NCBI RefSeq assembly: GCF_016056275.1
Contig: NZ_JAECZA010000290.1
Coordinates: forward strand, 13,777-77,776
DNA length: 64,000 nucleotides
Direction: 5' to 3'
Origin: Dendronalium phyllosphericum CENA369
Lineage (GTDB): Bacteria > Cyanobacteriota > Cyanobacteriia > Cyanobacteriales > Nostocaceae
Shown here: piece by piece, positions 45,901 to 54,076 of the stretch
How positions within the stretch are numbered: position 1 is the stretch's first letter
Layout of the letters: each line of letters begins with the position of its first letter
Made by a program: the position numbers and the translations under genes
The notes under the pieces: model-generated
Seen by the model: the letters and a program-made list of their open reading frames with translations, nothing else
The model's database searches: none
What the model was told of the DNA's origin: nothing

Positions 45901-46680
45901 TTAACTGGACGCATATTTTAGCGGCAAACCATCTTGAAATACTAGCAATTCCCCTGGTTGAATCTGAGTCCAAACTTCATTGTCAGTCAGAGGAGTAGTG
46001 GCAATGACAGCGACGCGATCGCGTTCGGTAGTCACCTCACGAAAATCTACAGTCATATCTTGGTCAATCAAATGGGCAGCAGCAAAAGGTGCTTGACGCA
46101 CAATATAGCTCAGTTTAGTCGAGCAATAGGCAAAAAAATGTTCTCCATCGGATAGCAAGTAGTTAAAAATACCAACTTTTGCTAGTTTATCTGTTACTTG
46201 ACGCAAGACAGAATAAAGTTTATCAAGGGTAGGCTTGCCCTTGGGAAAGTGTTCTCGCAAAGTTTCTAGGATCGTACAGAATGCTTTTTCGCTATCTGTA
46301 TTACCTACAGCTTGATAGAAACCCATATTTTCTGGCTCAAAGTCAGGTAAATTGCCATTGTGAGCAAATACCCAATACCTTCCCCAAAGTTCTCTACGGA
46401 AAGGATGGCAGTTGTGTAAAGCAACTTCTCCTTGAGTGGCTTTACGGATATGAGCAATCACATGGGTAGAGTGGATGGGATAGCACCGCACTAACTCTGC
46501 GATCCGAGAATTAATAGAGGGTTTTTCATCTAAAAATAACCGACATCCTTTTCCTTCAAAAAAAGCAATGCCCCAACCATCACTATGATCGTCGGTTTTT
46601 CCTCCCCGTGCAGAAAACCCTTCAAAAGAAAAGCAGATGTCTGTTGGAACATTGCAATTCATTCCCAGCAATTGGCACAT
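45901..46680 (-). CDS. Class II glutamine amidotransferase (YafJ-like)
   Basis: 259 residues. ATG 46680 is chosen because the next codon is the catalytic Cys2 (MCQLLGMNCN), which must become the N-terminus in Ntn-type amidotransferases; an ATG 30 bp upstream would bury it. GWGIAFFEGKGCRLFLDEKP, HIRKATQGEVALHNCHPF and FAHNGNLPDF line the glutaminase pocket. There is no synthase domain, as in YafJ/DUG3-type enzymes, which may hydrolyse glutamine or gamma-glutamyl peptides. The true substrate is unknown. Confidence 0.88.
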   Translation of the reverse strand: MCQLLGMNCNVPTDICFSFEGFSARGGKTDDHSDGWGIAFFEGKGCRLFLDEKPSINSRIAELVRCYPIHSTHVIAHIRKATQGEVALHNCHPFRRELWGRYWVFAHNGNLPDFEPENMGFYQAVGNTDSEKAFCTILETLREHFPKGKPTLDKLYSVLRQVTDKLAKVGIFNYLLSDGEHFFAYCSTKLSYIVRQAPFAAAHLIDQDMTVDFREVTTERDRVAVIATTPLTDNEVWTQIQPGELLVFQDGLPLKYASS

Positions 46681-46807
46681 TGGATCTTGCAACTCTGAAT
46701 TTCGACTCATCTCTGAGGATTAAGATACTTCAGATTGCTGCATCAATTCTGGAGCGATCGCTTCAATCTTAAGATTTAGTCAGGTTGCTAAACGCTTTAA
46801 CGAAGGC

Positions 46808-46955
46808 AGAAGGCAGTCCCGATGAAAATTTTTTCATCGCCATGCATGAAAATGCGACTGGGGACTAGAGACTAGTATTTTTACTCAGCACTCAGCGAGA
46901 AGTTGCCCGGAGGGAGACCCTCCTTGCAAACTTCGGTGACTCAGCACTCAGCACT
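46808..46955. repeat. 148-bp repeat, copy A
   Basis: Direct copy of 62620-62767, same length. Outside two inner hairpins the copies differ at only a few positions. The 21-bp segment 46906-46926 (CCCGGAGGGAGACCCTCCTT plus G) is the exact reverse complement of the matching segment in copy B. The region contains CACTCAG STRR units and GAAGTTG/CAAACTTC arms around the flipped segment. Confidence 0.9.
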
Positions 46956-46967
46956 ATAAATTTCTCA

Positions 46968-47267
46968 CTATGCCAAAAGATGGTAGCGGCGGATATCCGG
47001 TGCAGTAGCTACCAAACCTTCTAGTTTGGCTGCTGCTGCTTGCAGATGAGCTGAGTTGAGATGAGCATCAAGAGTTTGATTAGAAGTCCATTCTTCTACA
47101 AAAGTGAAGTCAGTTGAATCGGACTGGTTTTGCAGAAGTTCGTACTTAATCGCGCCTGCTTCAAGTAAAGTTGGCTCAATAAGTCCCAACAGTACGGCTT
47201 TGAGTTCTTCTACTTTTTCAGGTAAAGCAATCATACGGGCGATAACCCGAATAGTTTGGTTAGTCAT
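46968..47267 (-). CDS. Putative quinol monooxygenase / ABM-domain protein
   Basis: 99 residues from ATG 47267 (a TTG two codons upstream is less likely; AAAAGG lies in front). The dimeric ferredoxin-like ABM fold is IRVIARMIALPEKVEELKAV, EAGAIKYELLQNQSD, FTFVEEWTSNQTLDAHLNS. YgiN-type members oxidise quinols; others have different small substrates, so activity is a family-level guess. It follows the 1452-aa DUF4912 gene by 20 bp and is probably cotranscribed. Confidence 0.85.
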   Translation of the reverse strand: MTNQTIRVIARMIALPEKVEELKAVLLGLIEPTLLEAGAIKYELLQNQSDSTDFTFVEEWTSNQTLDAHLNSAHLQAAAAKLEGLVATAPDIRRYHLLA

Positions 47268-47287
47268 TTGCAACCTTTTGTATCTCT

Positions 47288-50200
47288 TTATCCTTCTGTT
47301 TTCGGAGTATCCTGGGAGAACTTTTTATGGATGGTTTTAGTTTCTTCTCCGTTAGCAGCAACCGCCGTCATCAAATAGTCAATTAAATTGTCTGAGAAGG
47401 GAATACGCAAATGGAAAGTACCATCTGATTTGAGTTTGACGGGATTACCAGCAATATTTACGGTTGCGTCTGGGTCTGTTGCTCCGTGGATAATTAGCTC
47501 GGCATCCGCTATAAACCAGAAATCTCCTTCAGGACGACTGAAAACACGAACAATGGCTGATTGGGCTAATTTTACCCAGCGATCGCCATCAATGATATAG
47601 CCAATTTCTGTGATGTAATCGCGATCGCTTTTGCCGATAACTATATATTGCTCGTTGATTGCCAACTCACATGCATATTGCTGTACTAACTGGGGACTTT
47701 GATAACTCAGGTCAAGACCAGTCACATCATAAAGCCGCAGAGCTAATTGCGAGCCAGCTTTTTGCAGTGCTTGCTTGTCAGTATCAGAAAGTTGCCACGA
47801 AACATAAGCCCATTTGGGAGTCCGGGATGTGAAGACAACATTGCTATAGTCTTGGGCATCGTGTGTCTGGGGTAAATCTACCGCATTCTCTGTAGAGATC
47901 GGACTAAAGATGCGAACAATTTCCGAACGAGCTAGCATTACCCAGTCGCCAGCAGTCACATAGCCAATTTCCATAATGTAATCGCGATCGCTTGCGGGAA
48001 TTGCTACGTATTGTTGGTGTTTTGCTAGCTCACATGTATATTGCTGTACCAGTTGCGGACTTTGATAACTCAGGTCAATGCCTGTCACATCATACATTCG
48101 CAGGTTTAATTGGCAGCCTGTTGAGCGCAGTTCTTGCTGGTCAGCATCAGAAACATACCAAGAAACTTCAGCCCACTCAGAAGTCCCAGGTGTGAGGACA
48201 ACATTACTTTTTTGTTCTGTATCCAATAAATTTGTTTCGCTGTCTGTGTGGAGTGAATTTACCTGATTTTCTGTGGGGATAGGACTGAAGACGCGAACAA
48301 TAGCCGAACGAGCTAGCGTTACCCAACCGCTATCAGTGACATAGCCGATTTCTGTGATGTAATTGCGATCGCTTACAGGAATTGCGATGGAGCGATTGTC
48401 TTTTACTATCTCGCATACATACTGTTGGATTAAACGAGGATGCTGATAACTCAGGTCAAGGTCGGTCACATCATATAGTAGCAAGGCTAATTGAGAATTA
48501 GTTGAGCGCAATGCTTGCTCGTCAGTTTCAGAAAGTTGCCACGAGACACCAGCCCACTCGGAAGTTGCAGGTGTGAGGACAACACTACTATGGTCTTGGG
48601 CATCTGGCAAATTCGTTTCGCTATCTGTGTGGGGAGGACTGAAGACGCGAGCAATTGCTGAAAGGGCTAGCGTTACCCAACCGCTATCAGTCACATAGCC
48701 AATTTCTGTAATGTAATCGCGATCGCTTACAGGAATTGCTATGGAGCGATTGTCTTTTACTGCCTCGCATACATACTGTTGGATTAAAGGAGGATTCTGA
48801 TAACTCAGGTCAAGGTCAGTCACATCATATAATCGCAGTGCTAATTGAGAATTAGTTGAGCGCAATGCTTGCTCGTCAGCATGAGAAAGTTGCCACGAGA
48901 CATCAGCCCATTCAAAAGTGCGGGGCGTGAGGACAAGGCTGCTTTGTTCGTTGGCATCTAGCACTGTTTCGCTATCTGTGTGGGGAGGATTGAAAATCCG
49001 GACAATTGCCGAACGAGCCAGCGTTACCCAGTTGCCAGAACTAAGATAGCCAATTTCTGCAACGTAATCGCGATCGCTTTGAGGAATTGCTATGTAGTGC
49101 TCGTGTGTTGTTAACTCACATGCATACTGCTGTACGAGTTGCGGACTTTGATAACTTAGGTCAATGCCTGTCACATCATACAGTCGCAGTGCTAATTGAG
49201 AGCCAGCCGAGCGCAGTGCTTGCTCGTCAGTTTCACAAACATGCCACGAGACATCAGCCCATTCAAAAGTGCGGGGCGTGAGGACAACACTACTTTGGTC
49301 TTCTGCATCTAGCCAATTAAAAGCTGTTTCGTCTTCTGTAGGTATATTTTCATTTGATTCAGCCATGTCTCGAACGCTAGCCCAAGAGCCGATTCCTAAT
49401 CCTGCTAAAGCTGCACTTTCTGCGAAATCTGCAAATCCAGATTGAGTAAAATCTTCTGTTTCTTCTAGTGGGTTAGAGATTATTTCATCCTCAGTGGGTT
49501 CAGCTTCATCCGCTACTACATTTAACGTCTCTTCTGGAATATCTGGCAGTACTGGCAGAGAAGTTGGCATTTCCGCTTCTGGCCATTGTTCGTCTAATGT
49601 TGCTTCACTAAATTCGCCTAAGGCGAGTTCGGGATCGAGATTAAATTCCCTAGTGTCATTATTTACTGCGAAATCAGCAGGCCAGATATTTTCTCTCGCT
49701 CCTTCAGCTTCCTCAACTTGACTAGTTCCCTCTGCAAGCTGGTCGGGAATTACATCTGAAAATACTCCCAACGGCCATTCCAAATCAGGTGTCATTTCGT
49801 CAATTTCAGTTGAGGATAGTTGTGCAGAATTCCCTTGTGTAGTGTCATTAGTCTCTTCATTAGTAGACCAGATGCTTGCTCCTGTGGCTTGGTTTGCATC
49901 AGTTGAAGTAATATCCTCTAACCAGTTCGATTCTGTCTGTGGTTGTTCTGTTGTTGGTTCTAAAGCAATTTCTGGATTATTAGTTTCTTCGGCAGTTGCC
50001 ATAGGCACATCAGGCCGATTGGGAATTATATCTGCAACTTCCTGTGTAGGAGGTTCTACCTTTTGCGTACCTTGAGACGCATCTAATATTTGTGGATAAG
50101 AAGTATTAACAACAGCTGCTGGTGCTTCCATATCCCACGGTGACTCGCCAATATCGTAAGGATCGACCGCCGCAGAATTATTTAAATTAGTAGTTTCTTG

Positions 50201-51646
50201 GGGATTTTGATTATCTGTTTCTTGTTTAGTAACTGGAGACAAGATAGCTGCTCCCGCTCCTGCTGCTAAAGCTGCACCTGCTATTGAGGAGATATTTTCG
50301 CCTGTATTTGCAATGGCTGGAGTTGTGTCGCTCAAGTTAGAAGTTGTCGGGGTTTCTGCTGGCAAATCTGATATTGTCTGGTTGGATGGCGTTTTAATTT
50401 CAGATTCGCTGACGGGGGTAGGAGCAACGTTAGTATTATCTGTCGGCGCGGGGGAATTGGGAGTATCTGGCGCGTTATTGGTGCTTTGAGTATTCGATGG
50501 GCTACTTCTGAGAAACCACGCTAGCAATCCGGCGATCGCAGCCAAAGGCAACAGCAACCACCAAAGTGGTACTTTTCCTTCAGCAATTGGATTATCAGCA
50601 GCAGGAGGTACAACAGGTTGCTGTTCGGCAGATGTCGCTGCTGGGCTGGGTGTAGCGGTTGCCCCAGATGTCGCTTCTGGGCTGGGTGTAGCGGTTGCCG
50701 TTGGATTCGGCGTGGGAGTGGCAGCCGTTAATAACGTTCCACCGTTAGCGATTGCATTTGCTTGGGCGGTTCTAGCTGCTTCTATTGCCTTTTTTCCTGG
50801 CGACGCTAGGGTAAAGCCAAGGAAACTTGCTATACCTGGGCTAGGATTTTTCTTGAAAACGTAAACTAATGGCTGTGAAAAAGGATACTTAGGATCGTCT
50901 GGTAATGTTTGATGTAACGGTAAAATTCGGATATCTGACAGTTTCGAGACTTCGTTAGCTACTGCATAGCTGATACCGTCCTTGCCCAATTGTTTGATAA
51001 TTTCTGCGGTATTATCTTCACTCAGTTGAGTGGCAGTAGAGCCTGTGGCGAACTTAGTAGCTTTAAAAACTGGGTAATTGCTCAGGGCTGTACGAATTTC
51101 ACTTGTTGTCGGGCGATCGATCACCCGAATTGTATCGGCATCGCCTCCCACTTGCGACCAATTTTTAATTCTTCCTCGGAAGATCCTAGCGAATTCTCTA
51201 TCAGTCAAGCTGCCTTTAAAAGGATTTTCCTTACTAACAATGATTGCAATCTTTTCTCGATACAGGCGGACTTGCTCCAAACCTTGTGCTTTTTCTTCTG
51301 GAGTCAAACCGCGCCCAATTGCCGCGATATCAATATTTCCATCTAGTACAGCTTTAATTGCTGAATCAGTGCCATTAGCAGCAACTTCCACCTTCGTTCC
51401 AGAAAACTGTTTCTCAAAGCTTTCTTTGAGGCTTTGGTTGATTCCCGCCAATTCATTCGAGCCATCAATCCGTACCGTAGTCCCATTCTCCACTGTTTGC
51501 GGTAGCACAAAAGAGGGAGCTTCAGTAGCAGATTGTGCCAGCAATGGTGCAGACACAAATAGACTTGCTGCCATAGGGGCGGTAGCTAAGGCAAGCAATA
51601 ATGCCAAATTAACTATTGCACTATCTTTTTTTTCTTGTTGCCACAT
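47288..51646 (-). CDS. PstS-like binding domain fused to five DUF4912 repeats, membrane-anchored
   Basis: 1452 residues. A signal peptide (1-38) is followed by a phosphate-binding-protein-like domain (about 45-295: TTVRIDGSNELAGINQSLKE, AAIGRGLTPEEKAQG, FARIFRGRIKNWSQVGG). Next come a Pro/Thr-rich linker, a membrane helix (about 358-380, PLWWLLLPLAAIAGLLAWFL), a long acidic disordered stretch, and five DUF4912 units at about 780-885, 898-1008, 1016-1126, 1144-1250 and 1266-1371. Each unit carries ALRLYDVTGIDLSYQSPQL-like and YVAEIGYL-like motifs. A final beta domain starts ADAELIIHGATDPDATVNI. The topology suggests an outside sensor coupled to cytoplasmic repeats; the function is unknown. Confidence 0.85.
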   Translation of the reverse strand: MWQQEKKDSAIVNLALLLALATAPMAASLFVSAPLLAQSATEAPSFVLPQTVENGTTVRIDGSNELAGINQSLKESFEKQFSGTKVEVAANGTDSAIKAVLDGNIDIAAIGRGLTPEEKAQGLEQVRLYREKIAIIVSKENPFKGSLTDREFARIFRGRIKNWSQVGGDADTIRVIDRPTTSEIRTALSNYPVFKATKFATGSTATQLSEDNTAEIIKQLGKDGISYAVANEVSKLSDIRILPLHQTLPDDPKYPFSQPLVYVFKKNPSPGIASFLGFTLASPGKKAIEAARTAQANAIANGGTLLTAATPTPNPTATATPSPEATSGATATPSPAATSAEQQPVVPPAADNPIAEGKVPLWWLLLPLAAIAGLLAWFLRSSPSNTQSTNNAPDTPNSPAPTDNTNVAPTPVSESEIKTPSNQTISDLPAETPTTSNLSDTTPAIANTGENISSIAGAALAAGAGAAILSPVTKQETDNQNPQETTNLNNSAAVDPYDIGESPWDMEAPAAVVNTSYPQILDASQGTQKVEPPTQEVADIIPNRPDVPMATAEETNNPEIALEPTTEQPQTESNWLEDITSTDANQATGASIWSTNEETNDTTQGNSAQLSSTEIDEMTPDLEWPLGVFSDVIPDQLAEGTSQVEEAEGARENIWPADFAVNNDTREFNLDPELALGEFSEATLDEQWPEAEMPTSLPVLPDIPEETLNVVADEAEPTEDEIISNPLEETEDFTQSGFADFAESAALAGLGIGSWASVRDMAESNENIPTEDETAFNWLDAEDQSSVVLTPRTFEWADVSWHVCETDEQALRSAGSQLALRLYDVTGIDLSYQSPQLVQQYACELTTHEHYIAIPQSDRDYVAEIGYLSSGNWVTLARSAIVRIFNPPHTDSETVLDANEQSSLVLTPRTFEWADVSWQLSHADEQALRSTNSQLALRLYDVTDLDLSYQNPPLIQQYVCEAVKDNRSIAIPVSDRDYITEIGYVTDSGWVTLALSAIARVFSPPHTDSETNLPDAQDHSSVVLTPATSEWAGVSWQLSETDEQALRSTNSQLALLLYDVTDLDLSYQHPRLIQQYVCEIVKDNRSIAIPVSDRNYITEIGYVTDSGWVTLARSAIVRVFSPIPTENQVNSLHTDSETNLLDTEQKSNVVLTPGTSEWAEVSWYVSDADQQELRSTGCQLNLRMYDVTGIDLSYQSPQLVQQYTCELAKHQQYVAIPASDRDYIMEIGYVTAGDWVMLARSEIVRIFSPISTENAVDLPQTHDAQDYSNVVFTSRTPKWAYVSWQLSDTDKQALQKAGSQLALRLYDVTGLDLSYQSPQLVQQYACELAINEQYIVIGKSDRDYITEIGYIIDGDRWVKLAQSAIVRVFSRPEGDFWFIADAELIIHGATDPDATVNIAGNPVKLKSDGTFHLRIPFSDNLIDYLMTAVAANGEETKTIHKKFSQDTPKTEG

Positions 51647-51946
51647 ATGCTCTTTATCAGGTACGGAAAGCCGGCTAGTCTTAAATTTTATATATTAAAG
51701 AGTAGACGCGCTCATTATACATTCCCTGTCAAGTTTCTTCTAAGTTCCTATATATACTTATGTAAATATATACGGATGCAACCATGTTTTTATTTACTCA
51801 GTAGAGATTAATCTATTGAAATATATACAATGATGAGCTAGAAGAGGAACAGAAATGAAACCAACCCCTAGAAATCTAGCAATAGCTAGATGTTAAAGTT
51901 TTCTAGAAACACCTAACCTACAACTGTCGAACCAAGAGATTTACTT
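51647..51946. other. Divergent intergenic region upstream of the PstS-DUF4912 gene
   Basis: About 300 bp, AT-rich, containing the promoters of the flanking divergent genes. No clear Pho box (tandem TTAA-type octamers) or other operator could be fixed by eye. Confidence 0.35.
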
Positions 51947-53275
51947 GTGGATGCCATACTAGAACGATCGCACGAATTAAAACAAGCTTTAGTTGATTTT
52001 GTCCTTGATGCCGAAGGAGAACTAGCACAAGCACTAGAAACCTATGCAGCAGAGAAGTTACGGCGTGGCAGTGGTGATAGTACACAACAGGACTTAATCG
52101 TTGACAGCTTTATTACGGAAGGCAAAGTTAGCGAAAAGTCACCACTAGAGATATTTATAGAAAACCATCCAGATTTACAACCAAGCGATCGCAACCTGAT
52201 TAGCAGCTGGCATGATAGTTTTATTGGTTTATTTGCCATTACTCAAATCTTCAGCGATGGCTTTGAGTTAACAAACTGGCTCACAGATAAACACTACATC
52301 GTCAAACCCAACAATAGCCAAACTTTACAGGCACTATCTCGCTTGAAAGCGGGAGAAATTTTGCTAACTCGTATTTCTCCGATTACCGAGAACTATTGGA
52401 CATTTTCCGGCCCCTATACACAGATGGGTAAATTGGGTAAACCGAAACTTGCTGTCGCCATTGGTAATTTTAAAGATAACCATAAAAATAGTCTTTACAG
52501 CGATGCCCCAGACTTACTAGAGGCAGCTTGGGAATCTGTAGCAGAATATCATCAGCAGTTTGTTGACTTTTTTGGCACTGATGAAATTACACTACCTGGA
52601 TATCAGCTGAATAAAAAAATAGCTGAATTTCAAGAATTAATTACTGAAAAACGCTTGGCAGCAGCAGGACTTGATACATCTAAATCTCTGAGCGAGATGG
52701 CAACAGAAGCAGGCGTTGACGAAGAGGAAATCAAAGCAGCTGTTGAAGAAATTGGCGGAGACTCAAAAGTAGTTTCTCAAATTTTCAAAGAGAAAAGTGG
52801 CAAAAGCAAAATGGTGATGCCAAAAGTTGATTTACCTGGCGAATTGAAGAAAGCAGAACAGGTAACAGCTATTTCTCATCCTCGTTGGGGTCAAATGTTT
52901 TTACCGACGTACAGTAAAATGCAAACAATTTTGGCAGCCGATGACTGGCAAAGCGTTGAAGGCGCTGAAAAACTAATTCGCTTTTATCTCACAGACAAAA
53001 CTATTAACGCTTTTATCTGGCATCGGTTAGCCCAAAAATACCCAACTCAATTAGCAAAAGTATTGCAAGCTGTTCTGCAACGTCCAGAATTTAACTTAGA
53101 AAGTGACTTGAATCCACTTTTGCAAGAACACGACAAACCTATCGAGCCAGAATTACCAGAAATTGCTAGCGTGCCCATACATTTGCACAACTTATTTCAA
53201 GAAGCGGTTACAGAAGTTAGTAAATCTAAGCCGAAAGGTAAGGGGCAAAAAAAGGCAGCAAAGGGTTTTCAATAA
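51947..53275 (+). CDS. Conserved-type hypothetical protein, 442 aa
   Basis: Starts GTG 51947 with AAGAGA upstream. It is soluble and mixed alpha/beta: an N-terminal helical part (LERSHELKQALVDFVLDAEG), a beta-rich middle (GEILLTRISPITENYWTFSG), a putative helix-turn-helix-like stretch (SLSEMATEAGVDEEEIKAAV, about 243-262), and a Lys-rich tail (KGKGQKKAAKGFQ). I do not recognise the family. It lies 14 bp before the methyltransferase gene, so they may be cotranscribed. Confidence 0.65.
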   Translation: MDAILERSHELKQALVDFVLDAEGELAQALETYAAEKLRRGSGDSTQQDLIVDSFITEGKVSEKSPLEIFIENHPDLQPSDRNLISSWHDSFIGLFAITQIFSDGFELTNWLTDKHYIVKPNNSQTLQALSRLKAGEILLTRISPITENYWTFSGPYTQMGKLGKPKLAVAIGNFKDNHKNSLYSDAPDLLEAAWESVAEYHQQFVDFFGTDEITLPGYQLNKKIAEFQELITEKRLAAAGLDTSKSLSEMATEAGVDEEEIKAAVEEIGGDSKVVSQIFKEKSGKSKMVMPKVDLPGELKKAEQVTAISHPRWGQMFLPTYSKMQTILAADDWQSVEGAEKLIRFYLTDKTINAFIWHRLAQKYPTQLAKVLQAVLQRPEFNLESDLNPLLQEHDKPIEPELPEIASVPIHLHNLFQEAVTEVSKSKPKGKGQKKAAKGFQ

Positions 53276-53289
53276 AATTTGCATAAAAT

Positions 53290-53967
53290 ATGGATGAGAA
53301 CGAACAACTAATTCTGCATTCATGGGCTGCGAATGCCAAACCGTGGACTTATGTAGTTCGTGAGAAGCTAATTGACAGCCGCGTTCAAGTGACGGACTCT
53401 GCTATTTTAGAAGCTGTAATTGAACTTCAACCAAAAACATTCTTGGATATTGGGTGTGGTGAAGGCTGGTTGTGCCGCGAACTCTTCTCGCGTGGGTTTG
53501 ATGGCTGGGGGGTTGATGCAATTGCCGATTTTATCGAATTAGCACGGTGTATAGGCGATGTCCGCTTTCTTGTATCTTCGTACTCGGAGCTTGTAGGGCA
53601 GAAATTTGGCACTATTAAGTATTTTTCGTGCTTCATCTGCAACTTTTCAATTCTTGGGGAACGCGCTCTTGGCGAGATAGCTGAAGTTGGTGAGAGTTTA
53701 TTAGAGTCCCAAGGGAAAATAATTATTCAAACACTTCATCCGGTGATCGCTTGTGGTGAGTTTCCATACCAAGATGGGTGGCGAGAAACTTCATGGCAAG
53801 GACTGGGAAATCAACCGTTTTCTCCTGCTCCTTGGTACTTCAGAACAGTTGAATCATGGATTCGTGAGTTTCATCTCAGAAAGTACCGTTTACTGAAATT
53901 ACAGGAACCTTGCCACCCTACAACCAAAAAACCAGCCTCAATTATATTTATCTTTGAACGACAGTAA
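53290..53967 (+). CDS. Class I SAM-dependent methyltransferase
   Basis: 225 residues. The SAM-binding motif I is FLDIGCGEGWLCREL (near residue 51), followed by GVDAIADFIELA and the post-I acidic residue. The rest is a standard Rossmann methyltransferase with LLESQGKIIIQTLHPV as motif III. The substrate is unknown. It is the second gene of a probable pair with the 442-aa hypothetical protein. Confidence 0.85.
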   Translation: MDENEQLILHSWAANAKPWTYVVREKLIDSRVQVTDSAILEAVIELQPKTFLDIGCGEGWLCRELFSRGFDGWGVDAIADFIELARCIGDVRFLVSSYSELVGQKFGTIKYFSCFICNFSILGERALGEIAEVGESLLESQGKIIIQTLHPVIACGEFPYQDGWRETSWQGLGNQPFSPAPWYFRTVESWIREFHLRKYRLLKLQEPCHPTTKKPASIIFIFERQ

Positions 53968-53984
53968 TCTCAAACATCAAGCAA

Positions 53985-54050
53985 TGAAGAGTGCTGAGTA
54001 CTCTTTTTCTTACTCAGCACTCAGCACTCTTTTTCTTACTCAGCACTTTG
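53985..54050. repeat. STRR/inverted-repeat spacer before the RcaC-like gene
   Basis: GAGTGCTGAGTACTC at the left is a small palindrome, followed by two copies of CTTTTTCTTACTCAGCACT with CAGCACT heptamers. The whole 110-bp gap is repeat sequence. Confidence 0.8.
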
Positions 54051-54076
54051 CTATATTGGGTTTCCCGGAGGCATTC

